A stretch of 64,000 bases of DNA from NCBI GenBank assembly GCA_965223835.1, contig CBDCXQ010000001.1, positions 3,224,001 through 3,288,000 of the forward strand, written 5' to 3'. This DNA is from CAVYXZ01 sp965223835 (GTDB lineage: Bacteria; Chloroflexota; Anaerolineae; Aggregatilineales; Phototrophicaceae). The position numbers and the translations under genes were made by a program. How positions within the stretch are numbered: the stretch's first letter is position 1; each line of letters opens with the position of its first letter. This document shows positions 55,598 to 64,000 of this stretch, in pieces. Below the pieces are notes generated by a model. The model ran no database searches, was not told the DNA's origin, and worked only from the letters and a program-made list of their open reading frames with translations.

Positions 55598-56890
55598 TTA
55601 ATGACTCATAATCGGTTCCGCGATCAGCATTTCATCCGCAAACGTTTCCGAAAGATGTGCATCCGTTACATAACTGACCAAGGCCCGCGGGTGAGTGCCT
55701 TGCACCCGAATATAATTATCAGTATACCCGACATTGATAAAACCAGCTTCGGTTGCTCCGGTAACTTGTTCCCACAATACAGGCCGGGTCGTTTGTTGAA
55801 ACTGTTCGGCAAAAGTACGCGTCAACCTGGCCGACAAATCACGCATCCGGGCACTACGAATCTTCTTTACGTTTTCGGGCACATGGTTACGCATCCGGTC
55901 CGCCGCCGTGCCAGCTCGTCGACTATAGCGAAAAACATGCAATTTTGAGAAGTTCATTTCTCGGATAAAGGCTTCACTGATTGCAAATTCATCCTCAGTC
56001 TCGCCGGGAAAACCAACAATCACATCGGTCGAGATATTGACATCAGGAATGCGATCGCGAGCGGCTTGCACCAGTGCGCTAAACTGCTGCTGATTGGTAC
56101 GACGTAACATCCGCTTGAGAGTCGCATCACATCCGCTTTGCAGCGGCAAATGCAGATGGCGACACAGGCGCGGGTTCTCCCAGAGATCAAAGAATTCTGG
56201 TGCGAGGTCCCAGGGTTCCAGCGATGATAGACGCAGGCGGGGCATATCAGTATCTGCCAGCAAAGCACGAACCAGGGTGCTCAACCCATCGGCCTCACCC
56301 CGATCATGTCCATAACTACCCAGATGCACACCGGTCAGCACGGCTTCCTGAAAGCCACAGTCATGCAGATAACGAATCTCTTCAATTACATCCGCCACCG
56401 CATAACTGCGGCCCGCACCACGGGCTACTGTTGTGACACAAAAGGTGCAAGCATTATCACAGCCATCTTGAACTTTGACAAACGATCGGGTTCGGCCCGA
56501 TGCACCTGGCAGCAGGTCATCGCGGCTGAGAGGTTCCTGTTCGTAGACCGGAACTGGTGAGCCGGTTATTTGCTCGACCAGGCGCTCTTTGCCGATGTTG
56601 TCTATCACATGAGTGACCTGTGGTAATACTTGAATATCAGCCGGGGCAATCTGGGCATAACAGCCTGTGACCGTGATTTCCGCGTTCGCGTTGCTTCGAT
56701 TGAGTTCGCGAATCAGCTTGCGGCTGGATGCAGTTGCCTCGTTTGTCACCGCGCAGGTATTCACCACCAGCCAATCAGCCTGGGCCGCTTCCGCAACTAC
56801 TTCATGACCCTGCCGTTGGAACTGTCGCGCCATCGTGTCAATCTCACTCTGATTCAGTCGACAACCCAATGTTCGCAAATGAACTTTCAT
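55598..56890 (-). CDS. mtaB: tRNA t6A37 methylthiotransferase MtaB
   Basis: A 430-residue radical SAM enzyme that adds a methylthio group to N6-threonylcarbamoyladenosine at position 37 of tRNAs. The N-terminal UPF0004 domain carries three cluster Cys (LGCRLNQSE, VVNTCAVTNEA, GCYAQIAP). The radical SAM motif is CDNACTFC (in DGCDNACTFCVTT), and a C-terminal TRAM-like domain (about 370-425) follows. LGCRLNQ distinguishes MtaB from MiaB and RimO. It starts 3 nt after the stop of the preceding gene. Confidence 0.95.
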   Translation of the reverse strand: MKVHLRTLGCRLNQSEIDTMARQFQRQGHEVVAEAAQADWLVVNTCAVTNEATASSRKLIRELNRSNANAEITVTGCYAQIAPADIQVLPQVTHVIDNIGKERLVEQITGSPVPVYEQEPLSRDDLLPGASGRTRSFVKVQDGCDNACTFCVTTVARGAGRSYAVADVIEEIRYLHDCGFQEAVLTGVHLGSYGHDRGEADGLSTLVRALLADTDMPRLRLSSLEPWDLAPEFFDLWENPRLCRHLHLPLQSGCDATLKRMLRRTNQQQFSALVQAARDRIPDVNISTDVIVGFPGETEDEFAISEAFIREMNFSKLHVFRYSRRAGTAADRMRNHVPENVKKIRSARMRDLSARLTRTFAEQFQQTTRPVLWEQVTGATEAGFINVGYTDNYIRVQGTHPRALVSYVTDAHLSETFADEMLIAEPIMSH

Positions 56891-56893
56891 CAG

Positions 56894-57631
56894 TTAGCTT
56901 TCAGGACCGTAAATCAACACATTATCAAACTCAACTTCAACGCCGACATTATCGAATGTCCGCGCGATCACTCCCACCTGACCATCTGCCAGCGTATCGT
57001 CAACCAGGGTCGTGCGCATTTGTCCATCGCGGCAAGTCCCCGCGACATAGGTACTGATCGCATCCGGGTCATCGGGAATACATAGCGCAACGGGTTCGTC
57101 ATTGATGAAAAACTGAAATTGGTCGTCCACTGCGATCACCCGCAACCAATTTTCAACGTTAACACCTGGATTTATCAGCGGCGATTCAATCCAGGTACTC
57201 AGTTCTTTTTGTTCGCCCGCAACCGACCGCACCACCTGATAATAACCATCGCTGCTGATGAGAAACAGGTAATAATTCGCTGTATCTTGCGCCCGAAAAA
57301 TTACGCCATAGCCATTATTATCGTCAGCAGGTCCCGCCACTGGACGCGCCAGTATGCGCAAATCAAAGTCGGCAAAATGCAGATTCGAAGTGGAAAATGG
57401 CAAACTGTTTGGAGCATCAACGCCTATTTTCAAGACACCGGCAGCGGCCTGGGCTGATAAGCGACCACCGTAGAGTGTCCAATCATCTAACGCTGCATCG
57501 AAGGTCGCAGCATATGCCAGTTCACCGGATTCTACCGGCACCACATAATACCAGTCGGCAGCGGCCTCCGATAAACTCCGCAAAATTGCCAGCACAATGA
57601 CCAGACTAATGAGCATAAGAATGTTGCGCAC
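56894..57631 (-). CDS. Signal-anchored extracellular protein, concanavalin-like
   Basis: A 245-residue protein with an N-terminal hydrophobic anchor (about 5-22, then SLSEAAADWYYV) and a beta-rich remainder. The order FDAALDDWTLYGGRLSAQ, FRAQDTANYYLFLISSDGYY, NWLRVIAVDDQFQFFINDEPV and VGVIARTF resembles the LamG/DUF1080 jelly-roll used for carbohydrate binding. Two Cys about 14 apart (ALCIPDDP...AGTC) may form a disulfide. It lies in the long operon just before mtaB. No precise function. Confidence 0.75.
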   Translation of the reverse strand: MRNILMLISLVIVLAILRSLSEAAADWYYVVPVESGELAYAATFDAALDDWTLYGGRLSAQAAAGVLKIGVDAPNSLPFSTSNLHFADFDLRILARPVAGPADDNNGYGVIFRAQDTANYYLFLISSDGYYQVVRSVAGEQKELSTWIESPLINPGVNVENWLRVIAVDDQFQFFINDEPVALCIPDDPDAISTYVAGTCRDGQMRTTLVDDTLADGQVGVIARTFDNVGVEVEFDNVLIYGPES

Positions 57632-57691
57632 AGTTCTTCGCCTATACCAAAGTGGGGAAATTTTAACATGGCCCCGGCAGAGCGTAAACGT

Positions 57692-58660
57692 TCAGTTCAC
57701 CCGGTTGAGACGGTGCTGAACCCGGCGGAGGCTCCATGAACGCAGAAGATAATAAAAGCCATAAACGGTGATGGCACTGACGATACAACAAAACAGGAGA
57801 TAGGCAAACAGAGGGAAAATTGTATCTGTATAATAAAAGAATGGGGCCAAAATCGCGAGACTGCCCAACGTGCCCAATACCCACACCAGCGCAACAACAA
57901 TGATCGCTTGTAGCAGCCACACCGCGAACATCGCCCCAACCGCCCCCAGCATTGCCAGCGGCAAATTGGGAATATAGGCTGAAAGCACCATGCCCAATGC
58001 CGTCATACTCTGCATGCGCCAGAAGGGTTCAACGACGTAAACCATCAGCGTAATCACGATAATGACGGCAACCAGAACTATGCTAATTGGATCAGTCGTG
58101 AGGCCAAACACGATCTCTTCAACTGCTTCGTTATAGCCTTGTGCCAGATAGGGCACCACAAATATCACCAGCCCACCCAACATAATCAGGGCCAGTCGTG
58201 CGCCGACAACCGCACTCGTCAAGCGCCAGGTTCGCAGCCATAAACCAGCCAGTTTAGCCCGGACAATCCCGTGCTCGGTCAAGGCAGTCAGGCGCAGCAG
58301 GTCCCAGCGACCAGCAAGTTGCTCACCATTAATACTGTTTAGTGCAACCTGCAAACTCACAAAATCTAATACCGGACTCGCCAGAAACACCAGCCCCAGC
58401 ATAAAATTGATAATCGTAATGCTGATCGAGATAATATCTGAGGTAAAAAAGAAATCAGTTGGTGCGGCAACTCGCCACACGACCAACAGTAGCAGCCACA
58501 AAGCCAGCGCCAGCAAATGCATCACAATCAAAATAGCTCTGGTATAGGACCATAGGCGTGCTGGCGACCACGTCCAGCGCACCCGGCGCGTTTCGTACTG
58601 AAAAATCGGATGCCGCCCCATGACGTACGGTGATCGCAAGCGAAACCGCCGCCACATCAA
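57692..58660 (-). CDS. Uncharacterised polytopic membrane protein (ABC-permease-like layout)
   Basis: A 322-residue protein with about seven hydrophobic helices. It has PIFQYETRRVRW near the N-terminus and a cytoplasmic loop LAGRWDLLRLTALTEHGIVRAKLAGLWLR between the second and third helices that recalls the docking loop of ABC-2 type permeases. A distant paralogue with the same plan is encoded at 62751. No ATPase is adjacent. It overlaps the TPR gene by 4 nt (ATGA), so both come from the operon that starts with the response regulator. Confidence 0.75.
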   Translation of the reverse strand: MMWRRFRLRSPYVMGRHPIFQYETRRVRWTWSPARLWSYTRAILIVMHLLALALWLLLLVVWRVAAPTDFFFTSDIISISITIINFMLGLVFLASPVLDFVSLQVALNSINGEQLAGRWDLLRLTALTEHGIVRAKLAGLWLRTWRLTSAVVGARLALIMLGGLVIFVVPYLAQGYNEAVEEIVFGLTTDPISIVLVAVIIVITLMVYVVEPFWRMQSMTALGMVLSAYIPNLPLAMLGAVGAMFAVWLLQAIIVVALVWVLGTLGSLAILAPFFYYTDTIFPLFAYLLFCCIVSAITVYGFYYLLRSWSLRRVQHRLNRVN

Positions 58661-59940
58661 GTTCCCTCCAGCGTCTGCAACACCCGGCTGGCTTCATCGG
58701 CAAATGGCGATTCCCGCATCACGACCTGATTTAACAGGTCTCGCGCCGTTGGCAAATCGCCGGTTTCCAGTGCAATCTGCGCTTTATAATACAGGCTGCG
58801 TGTATGATTGGGCAGCACCGCCAAAATCGCGTCCAATTGCTCCAACGCCGCACTCGTATCGCCGGACCGATAGATCGCCAACCCCAATCCCGCTTGTGCC
58901 TCTGGATCGTCACTGAGTTGTGTTAAAAGGTCGAGGCCACGGCCTTCTAACTGGTAGCCTTCCTCAGCATAAAACAACGCCAGCAACTGCTGAAAACGCG
59001 GGTCGCCGTTGCTACTATCGACCGCGACCTGCAACCAGCGCTCGGCGTTTTCCAGATCGTCAATTAATCGATAAGCTGTGCCCAGTTCGGCATAATACGC
59101 CGGATTTTCCGGATCCAACAACGTTGCCTGGGTCAACGCTTCACGACTCGATTCTAACTTATCGCTCGCGCGTAAGTGCAATCCCCATAAAAATTGCACC
59201 ACTGCCGACTGTGGTTCGGCAGCGACAGCTTGCTCGAAAGCAACCCGTCCGTTTTTACCCTGTTGCTCTCGCGCCAGGCCGATATAGGCTAAGGCCTCGC
59301 CCAGTGCCACACCGGTATCAATTGCATGTTGAAAAGCCAGTTCAGCCTGCGCCCAATGCTCACCATCAGCTAGCGCCAGTCCCACTCGCATCGGTACGAG
59401 TTCATCCGGGATACTTACCGCCGTCAACACCGCTTGTGCCGTCGTGACATAACCGGGAACCGATAATGCTTGCTGCAAATGATTGGCCGCTGCCAGTGGG
59501 TCAAAGGCAGCACGCAGCAATCCCAGTTCATAGTGCGCCCAGGGATTGACCGGATCCAGTTCCAGCAGGTGGGTCAGGTGGTCAACCGCCAGTGACCAGC
59601 GCTGTTGATCGAGATAGGCCTGTGCCAGTTGGCGCAACAACAATCTGTCCTCAGGCAATTGAGCATAGGCTGCTTCCCAGTAAGGTATTGCTTGAGACAG
59701 GTCGCCCCGTTCCCACCACAAATCACCAGCCTCCCGCAAGAGGTCCGGGGCCCAACTCTGATCGGCTGCTGCCACCTCCACGTGATACAGCGCCTGAACT
59801 AATCGCCCCTGCTGTCGATTGTGGGCAATCAGATCAAGTGATTCAATTGTTGAAAATGAAACCGATAGACTTATGATGAGGAAAATCAATAGCAGGATCG
59901 CCCCCAGCGACACGACCCCCAGCCACTCTTTCGCGGTCAT
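58657..59940 (-). CDS. Membrane-anchored TPR protein
   Basis: A 427-residue protein with one N-terminal transmembrane helix (about 9-29) and at least eight tandem tetratricopeptide-like helix pairs (for example YWEAAYAQLPEDRLLLRQLAQAYLDQ, NPWAHYELGLLRAAFDPLAA). TPR arrays mediate protein-protein assembly; exposure to either side of the membrane depends on topology and I infer the outside. It overlaps the response regulator by 4 nt upstream and the membrane protein by 4 nt downstream, so the three are expressed together. Confidence 0.85.
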   Translation of the reverse strand: MTAKEWLGVVSLGAILLLIFLIISLSVSFSTIESLDLIAHNRQQGRLVQALYHVEVAAADQSWAPDLLREAGDLWWERGDLSQAIPYWEAAYAQLPEDRLLLRQLAQAYLDQQRWSLAVDHLTHLLELDPVNPWAHYELGLLRAAFDPLAAANHLQQALSVPGYVTTAQAVLTAVSIPDELVPMRVGLALADGEHWAQAELAFQHAIDTGVALGEALAYIGLAREQQGKNGRVAFEQAVAAEPQSAVVQFLWGLHLRASDKLESSREALTQATLLDPENPAYYAELGTAYRLIDDLENAERWLQVAVDSSNGDPRFQQLLALFYAEEGYQLEGRGLDLLTQLSDDPEAQAGLGLAIYRSGDTSAALEQLDAILAVLPNHTRSLYYKAQIALETGDLPTARDLLNQVVMRESPFADEASRVLQTLEGT

Positions 59941-60593
59941 GCCCCCGCGCTGCTACTCAACGCGCCCAGCACAACCCGTTCGACTTCTTCCGCCGTAAAG
60001 GGTTTAATCAGGTAATCGTGAACATTTTGTAGCTTACCAATCAAACGATTGGCGGGATCGCCATAGGCAGTAATAACGATCACCTTCGGCATATTATCGT
60101 CGCCGTTTTTTTCGCGAATATTTTCCAACAATTTCCAGCCCGTCATGTCGGGCAAACCAATATCCAGCAACATCACATCAGGATTAAGTTGATAATAGCG
60201 GTTAAAGGCTTTATTGCCATGTGTTTCATGGGCCGTGACCATTTCCAACCGCTGTAACGTCGCCTCGATGATCTCAGCCAGTTCGGCGCTATCCTCAATA
60301 ATCAAAATCGACGGCGCGGTCGCCTTGCTGGGCGCAGCAGTTGCATCCGGTGCGGCCTGGCGTTCCGCGGTCGTGCGCTGCGCATCCTGGGCATCATTAT
60401 CTTCCTTACCCTCGCCAGTAACGACCACTGCCGCTACTAACCCGGTTTCAGCCGCTGGCGCCCCATGATCGTCGGCCATTGGCACTGCTGGTGCGACCCC
60501 GGTGCGAGACGGGTTGGGCTGGTTTGGCTCACTTGCTTCAGGTAGACTTTCCGCCATATCATTGATGGTGTAGGTCGATGCCAGTTTACTCAT
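59937..60593 (-). CDS. Single-domain response regulator with long disordered N-terminus
   Basis: A 218-residue protein. The first 93 residues are low-complexity, Ala/Pro/Glu-rich and probably disordered. The rest is a complete CheY-like receiver (Glu100/Asp101, acceptor Asp144 in VMLLDIGLPD, Lys197 in YLIKPF) with no output domain. It may act as a phosphate sink or protein-interaction switch. It is the first gene of the ten-gene minus-strand operon, preceded by a TGTTATACT element at 60642-60650 on the minus strand. Confidence 0.88.
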   Translation of the reverse strand: MSKLASTYTINDMAESLPEASEPNQPNPSRTGVAPAVPMADDHGAPAAETGLVAAVVVTGEGKEDNDAQDAQRTTAERQAAPDATAAPSKATAPSILIIEDSAELAEIIEATLQRLEMVTAHETHGNKAFNRYYQLNPDVMLLDIGLPDMTGWKLLENIREKNGDDNMPKVIVITAYGDPANRLIGKLQNVHDYLIKPFTAEEVERVVLGALSSSAGA

Positions 60594-60641
60594 AAAAAAC
60601 TCCGGCGATTTGCAGCAGCACGGAACAAAATTTCGTATTTA

Positions 60642-60650
60642 AAGTATAAC
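60642..60650 (-). promoter_or_regulatory. Extended -10 for the ten-gene operon
   Basis: TGTTATACT on the minus strand, about 50 nt before the response regulator start. Confidence 0.5.
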
Positions 60651-60718
60651 ATACCGTAACGGATGGTCGCCCATCAAGTATACAAATTTCACGATTTTTT
60701 TACATAACCGGACAGATC

Positions 60719-61438
60719 ATGACGATTGCCTATCAAAATAGCATCACACTGGCGCACGATGGCGACTGTAGCATCCTCGGCATCACGCCCCAAATGACAC
60801 TTTTTGTCGAGGAAATCTATGGTGAAGCAGACTGGCTGGCTCAACATCATTTAACGCTCGACGGCCACATCACCAAGTCCGTTGACGATCATGCTGGTGA
60901 AAACACTAAATTCTCACCGCTAAAGTTACCCCCTGATTTGATTGCTCCAGCACCAATCACCACCAGCGCTGCGTTGAATTTTTCCGGCCCGCGCCAGCGT
61001 GGCCTGCGTGAACCAGAACGCATCCAAGAAATGGTCCGCCCATTGACGGTTGCTACCAGAATCCAGATTGTGGAACAGCTTGATCTGGAAATGCAACCAT
61101 CTCAACTGCTGGGCATTGCTGAAAGCACTGTCATTGCCGAAGCATTGCTCCCACCAGTACTGGTTTGTCGACGGCTCCGCCTGGCTTATGCCCTCACGAC
61201 GCAGCAGTTAGACAGCAACGATCAGCCTTACGATTACGACACCCTCGTGCTGTACGTCGCCCATCTTTACGAAAACGATGACTTCGAACTCCCAGCAGCG
61301 ACCGTCTTCGCCGGCTTACCCGGAGTCACGCTACGCCGTCCGATGGACTGCCTGGTTTACAACGGCTATTTGCTGGTTGCTGATGGCGCCATTGCCCAGC
61401 GCAGGTGTCAAATCCATGTCTGGCAAATCACATCATAA
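60719..61438 (+). CDS. Uncharacterised soluble protein
   Basis: A 239-residue cytosolic-looking protein with no recognised domain. The central part is helical and acidic. The last 40 residues (GVTLRRPMDCLVYNGYLLVADG...RRCQIHVWQI) resemble one or two blades of a beta-propeller of the NHL/strictosidine-synthase kind, but a full propeller is not present. It is divergent from the long minus-strand operon and lies before the secreted propeller protein. Function unknown. Confidence 0.65.
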   Translation: MTIAYQNSITLAHDGDCSILGITPQMTLFVEEIYGEADWLAQHHLTLDGHITKSVDDHAGENTKFSPLKLPPDLIAPAPITTSAALNFSGPRQRGLREPERIQEMVRPLTVATRIQIVEQLDLEMQPSQLLGIAESTVIAEALLPPVLVCRRLRLAYALTTQQLDSNDQPYDYDTLVLYVAHLYENDDFELPAATVFAGLPGVTLRRPMDCLVYNGYLLVADGAIAQRRCQIHVWQITS

Positions 61439-61481
61439 TATGCCATCCTTGAGCTATTGATCTATAGGTTAGACGATTACT

Positions 61482-62684
61482 TTGAAGCATTGGTTCCATC
61501 AGCTGTTGATTTTAATGGGAATTGTACTGGTGTTGGGTGGGCCGGCACTTCCTGCCTCAGCTGCATCCGACGATTTATTTACTGAAGTATGCCCCGGCAT
61601 TCCGCTCCAGACCCGTGCACCCGGTTTTCAACCCGGCGGTCTCATTCTGACTGCGTTCGATAAATCGGGGATGTGGCTGTACAATATCAACCGCGATTCG
61701 CGTTACCCGCTACCCGAAACCAGGCCCTGCAATCGACACTGCCGCCTGTCACCCGATGCCCGTTGGATCACTTATGTTGATGCTAAGACCAATTCTTATG
61801 CCAAAATGCGCCTCGATGGCACCCAGCGCATCTTGCTGGCTGACTATATAGATACTGACTTAGTAAATGTCAACTATGCCAACGATGTCGAATGGTGGCC
61901 GGAAAACCGTCTCTTGATCTGGACGCCAGGCCATAAGGCGTACTGGATAACAGAAGCCGATCCAGAACCACATTATTTGAACGTGCAGGGCATTGTCTCA
62001 ATTCAACCGGGCGGTACATGGGGTCTTTATCTCGAACAACTCGGCGATGGCTTTACGCGCTCCTTACTCAACATCGAAACTCGTTACCTGAATGGTATCG
62101 CTGGCGGTCAAATTATGCTTGGTCCTGACACCCCCTATTTTAATGCGTCCGGTTGGTCGCCCAACGGCACTCAATTTGCTTATGTCGCGCCTGACCAATT
62201 CGATGCGAACGCTTCTATTGCTGGGGCTGAACTATTTGTCATCAATCCTGACACAGCGGAACTTACAAAGTTGACCGACCTGAACAGCACCTATGGGGCG
62301 GCACGCATTAACGGCGGCATTCGCAGCGAACTAAGCTGGTCGCCGGATAGTACGCACATCGCATTCTGGGTGATCGAATTGCTGGGTCCAGCCTATGAAA
62401 ATGATACGGGCAACGCACAGATCCACATTGTTGATACCCGGACGGGTGAGGTCCGCGCCTACTGTGGCTTTGCTACGACCGAGCATACGCCCGACCCACC
62501 CCGCCTGCAATGGTCGCCCGATGGCACACACCTTGCATTTGGCGGCAATGTTCCTGGTGATGACAAGGGGTATCTACTGCTGACACTGAATATTGAAACT
62601 GGTGTGTTCACCAGCCTGAGTGAAGGCATTTTCCCAGCAGTCGGCGCAGCGGACATCATTGCCTGGGGTTTGCCGCCCGGATAA
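61482..62684 (+). CDS. Secreted beta-propeller (TolB/WD40-like) protein
   Basis: A 400-residue protein starting at a TTG with a clear signal peptide (hydrophobic 8-25, ending PASAASDD). Repeated blades carry the TolB-type pattern CRLSPDARWITYVD, SGWSPNGTQFAYVA, LSWSPDSTHIAFWV and LQWSPDGTHLAFGG, each about 60-90 residues apart. Such proteins bind peptides or polymers outside the membrane. It lies upstream of the membrane protein and lipA on the same strand. Confidence 0.88.
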   Translation: MKHWFHQLLILMGIVLVLGGPALPASAASDDLFTEVCPGIPLQTRAPGFQPGGLILTAFDKSGMWLYNINRDSRYPLPETRPCNRHCRLSPDARWITYVDAKTNSYAKMRLDGTQRILLADYIDTDLVNVNYANDVEWWPENRLLIWTPGHKAYWITEADPEPHYLNVQGIVSIQPGGTWGLYLEQLGDGFTRSLLNIETRYLNGIAGGQIMLGPDTPYFNASGWSPNGTQFAYVAPDQFDANASIAGAELFVINPDTAELTKLTDLNSTYGAARINGGIRSELSWSPDSTHIAFWVIELLGPAYENDTGNAQIHIVDTRTGEVRAYCGFATTEHTPDPPRLQWSPDGTHLAFGGNVPGDDKGYLLLTLNIETGVFTSLSEGIFPAVGAADIIAWGLPPG

Positions 62685-62685
62685 G

Positions 62686-62731
62686 AATACCCTTCAGTTC
62701 TACTGAACCAATCACTGGCATAAGGGGTATT
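62686..62731 (+). terminator. Weak intrinsic-terminator candidate
   Basis: AATACCCTT and AAGGGGTATT pair with one bulge, with an internal GTTC/GAAC hairpin, followed by TTTTGG. The U tract is short, so this is uncertain. Confidence 0.35.
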
Positions 62732-62750
62732 TTGGAAAGCGATTGAGGGA

Positions 62751-63674
62751 ATGTTTTTCACCATGCTAAGCTGGAAGCTCTGGCGTGCCCTAAACCATCC
62801 ACCCGCCTTGCATCCGTTGTTCTGGCGCACCCTCCAACGCCATCAGCCGAGCGGTCCACCAACTAATCTCACGTCTTTAGACCGCATGGCGCTGGCTTAT
62901 CTCGCGGGCGTTGCAATTCTTTTCATCCTGACCATCATTGTAGACCATAGTGGAACCCTCACCGTGCTATCGATTGCACTGGGCTGTCTCGCCATCCCGA
63001 CCATCGTGCCCGTGCTTATTCTGCTGCGCAATACATTATTGAGCGGCTTTTATTACGGTCTCTTATGGGCCGACCAGATGAGCCGCTATCTTATCCGAGA
63101 GCGCCAGAACAACACCTATGATCTACTATCGCTGCTGCCACCGGGGGCGCTGGCTCCCAGTTGGGCTATTTGCACCGGATGCCTATACCAGAACCGACGC
63201 TTTAACCGCCTCATCGAAACCCACATCCTCACCCTCCGGTTCATCGCCCTCGGGCACATTATCATCAACTTGTTTGTCGTTCAGTCTCACCTGTGGCCGC
63301 AACAGGTGCTGCTCCTAATCCTGGTACTCAGCGCCCTGCACACTGATTTTATGCATTCGCTGGTCATCAGCATACTCATCAGTCTATTGGCGACGCGCTA
63401 TGGCACCGATGTGATTGATGCTCGATTGTGGACGGTTGGTGGCTATCTATGCATCCAGGTCGGCACCTATACGCTGGCTTTACTGGCTGCGCTGGCCGTA
63501 TTCCCGCTGCCCCTGCCTTATGAGTGGGAGGACACAATCAGCCGTACTGTACTCGGCGTTTTGGTCATGGTCGGGCTGCGCGAAGCTATCATCAGCGTGA
63601 TCTGGCGCTGGCTGCTTCACGAGGCCAATACTGCCCCCAGCGATATCGAGTCCATCTTCCGTTTCGCCGCCTGA
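62751..63674 (+). CDS. Uncharacterised polytopic membrane protein, paralogue of the one at 57692
   Basis: A 307-residue protein with about six to seven hydrophobic helices. It shares the plan of the protein at 57692: HPLFWRTLQRHQP near the start, and the loop NTYDLLSLLPPGALAPSWAICTGCLYQNRR followed by a long helix (LIETHILTLRF), equivalent to RWDLLRLTALTEHG... in the other. The role is unknown. It starts 66 nt after the propeller gene, within a plus-strand series that leads to lipA. Confidence 0.75.
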   Translation: MFFTMLSWKLWRALNHPPALHPLFWRTLQRHQPSGPPTNLTSLDRMALAYLAGVAILFILTIIVDHSGTLTVLSIALGCLAIPTIVPVLILLRNTLLSGFYYGLLWADQMSRYLIRERQNNTYDLLSLLPPGALAPSWAICTGCLYQNRRFNRLIETHILTLRFIALGHIIINLFVVQSHLWPQQVLLLILVLSALHTDFMHSLVISILISLLATRYGTDVIDARLWTVGGYLCIQVGTYTLALLAALAVFPLPLPYEWEDTISRTVLGVLVMVGLREAIISVIWRWLLHEANTAPSDIESIFRFAA

Positions 63675-63751
63675 GCAATGGCTCTACCCAGGTTGGACGC
63701 GGGCCTGATTCCCGCTGTATAATGGGCTTCCAGAAAGATTGGAGTTTTATT

Positions 63752-64000
63752 GTGACTGACATCCTTGACCCTAACACGATTCCTGTCGTGAATGATAATG
63801 CTGCTGGCTGGCAACCCGACCCGGAGCATCCGCGTCGCCGTCCGCCCTGGATCAAAGTGCGCGCCCCTGGCGGTAAAGCTTATGAGCGTGTTCGGGGCCT
63901 GATGCGCTCCAAAGTGCTGAACACCGTTTGTGAAGAAGCCCAGTGCCCCAATCTCGGCGAGTGCTGGGGGCATGGCACGGCCACGTTCCTGATGATGGGC
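63752..64000 (+). CDS. lipA: Lipoyl synthase, 5' part (cut by window end)
   Basis: Only the first 83 codons are visible. The start is GTG with GGAG 7 nt upstream. The segment RPPWIKVRAPGGKAYERVRG, followed by CxxxxCxxxxxC (CEEAQCPNLGEC) and WGHGTATFLMMG, is the signature of LipA, the radical SAM enzyme that inserts two sulfur atoms into octanoyl groups; these three Cys hold its auxiliary cluster. The radical SAM CxxxCxxC lies beyond the window. Confidence 0.93.
   Translation, partial: MTDILDPNTIPVVNDNAAGWQPDPEHPRRRPPWIKVRAPGGKAYERVRGLMRSKVLNTVCEEAQCPNLGECWGHGTATFLMMG

Overview
This 64 kb window looks like ordinary chromosome from a free-living bacterium of the phylum Chloroflexota, most likely class Anaerolineae. 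That placement is an inference. It rests on the gene set and neighbourhoods (a DhaL/FakA kinase with two DegV proteins next to recG, an FMN-riboswitch-controlled RibXY-type transporter, many GAF/PAS kinases, TPR and secreted propeller proteins) and on the 16S sequence, whose 790 region reads GATTAGAAACCCC. Most genes are on the minus strand and are packed with 1-30 nt overlaps, so long operons are the rule. Recurrent -10 elements of the TGnTATAAT type and a TTGACA/TATACT rRNA promoter suggest a conventional housekeeping sigma factor.

Layout. 1-5.0 kb: comEC, a type I sulfatase on the plus strand, a coiled-coil protein and coaD. 5.2-11.2 kb: an operon fakA - degV - degV - recG (transcribed leftward). 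11.3-17.3 kb: rpe, an aldo/keto reductase, and the operon CPBP protease - degenerate peptidase-like protein - rlmN - small protein. 17.4-18.5 kb: two tandem tRNA-Ser genes followed by an HNH endonuclease gene broken by one in-frame stop. 18.6-21.4 kb: a methyltransferase, an orphan immunity-like protein, a TPR membrane protein and rpsT. 21.45-22.89 kb: a complete IS4-type insertion sequence with 16-bp inverted repeats. 22.9-31.0 kb: an atypical response regulator, an M20 peptidase, a pseudo-receiver/GAF protein, a large membrane glycosyltransferase-like protein, a class V aminotransferase and a GAF-PAS histidine kinase. 31.0-34.1 kb: a three-gene ABC transporter preceded by a textbook FMN riboswitch with terminator. 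34.1-40.2 kb: a two-component system wrapped around an EamA transporter, a P1 peptidase, a DUF2007-like protein and a large kinase-like protein lacking its phospho-accepting histidine. 40.3-45.7 kb: a 16S-23S-5S rRNA operon on the minus strand with a strong promoter, readable RNase III processing stems and an intrinsic-terminator-like hairpin inside the 16S-23S spacer. 45.7-49.0 kb: SpoIIE-type phosphatase - AmaP-like - AI-2E-type permease. 49.1-50.5 kb: an M20 dipeptidase. 50.5-60.6 kb: a ten-gene minus-strand operon (response regulator, TPR protein, two uncharacterised membrane/secreted proteins, mtaB, yqeY, HD-type c-di-AMP phosphodiesterase, ybeY, dgkA, GH18-like protein) closed by an intrinsic terminator. 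60.7-64.0 kb: uncharacterised, propeller and membrane proteins, then the 5' end of lipA.

I did not find a CRISPR array, prophage, toxin-antitoxin island or biosynthetic cluster. The most rewarding details are regulatory and evolutionary: the riboswitch in which the aptamer's 5' strand is perfectly complementary to the terminator arm, the promoter/terminator pair inside the rRNA spacer, the kinase-like protein in which both phosphotransfer sites are gone, and the nonsense-interrupted HNH gene beside the tRNA pair.
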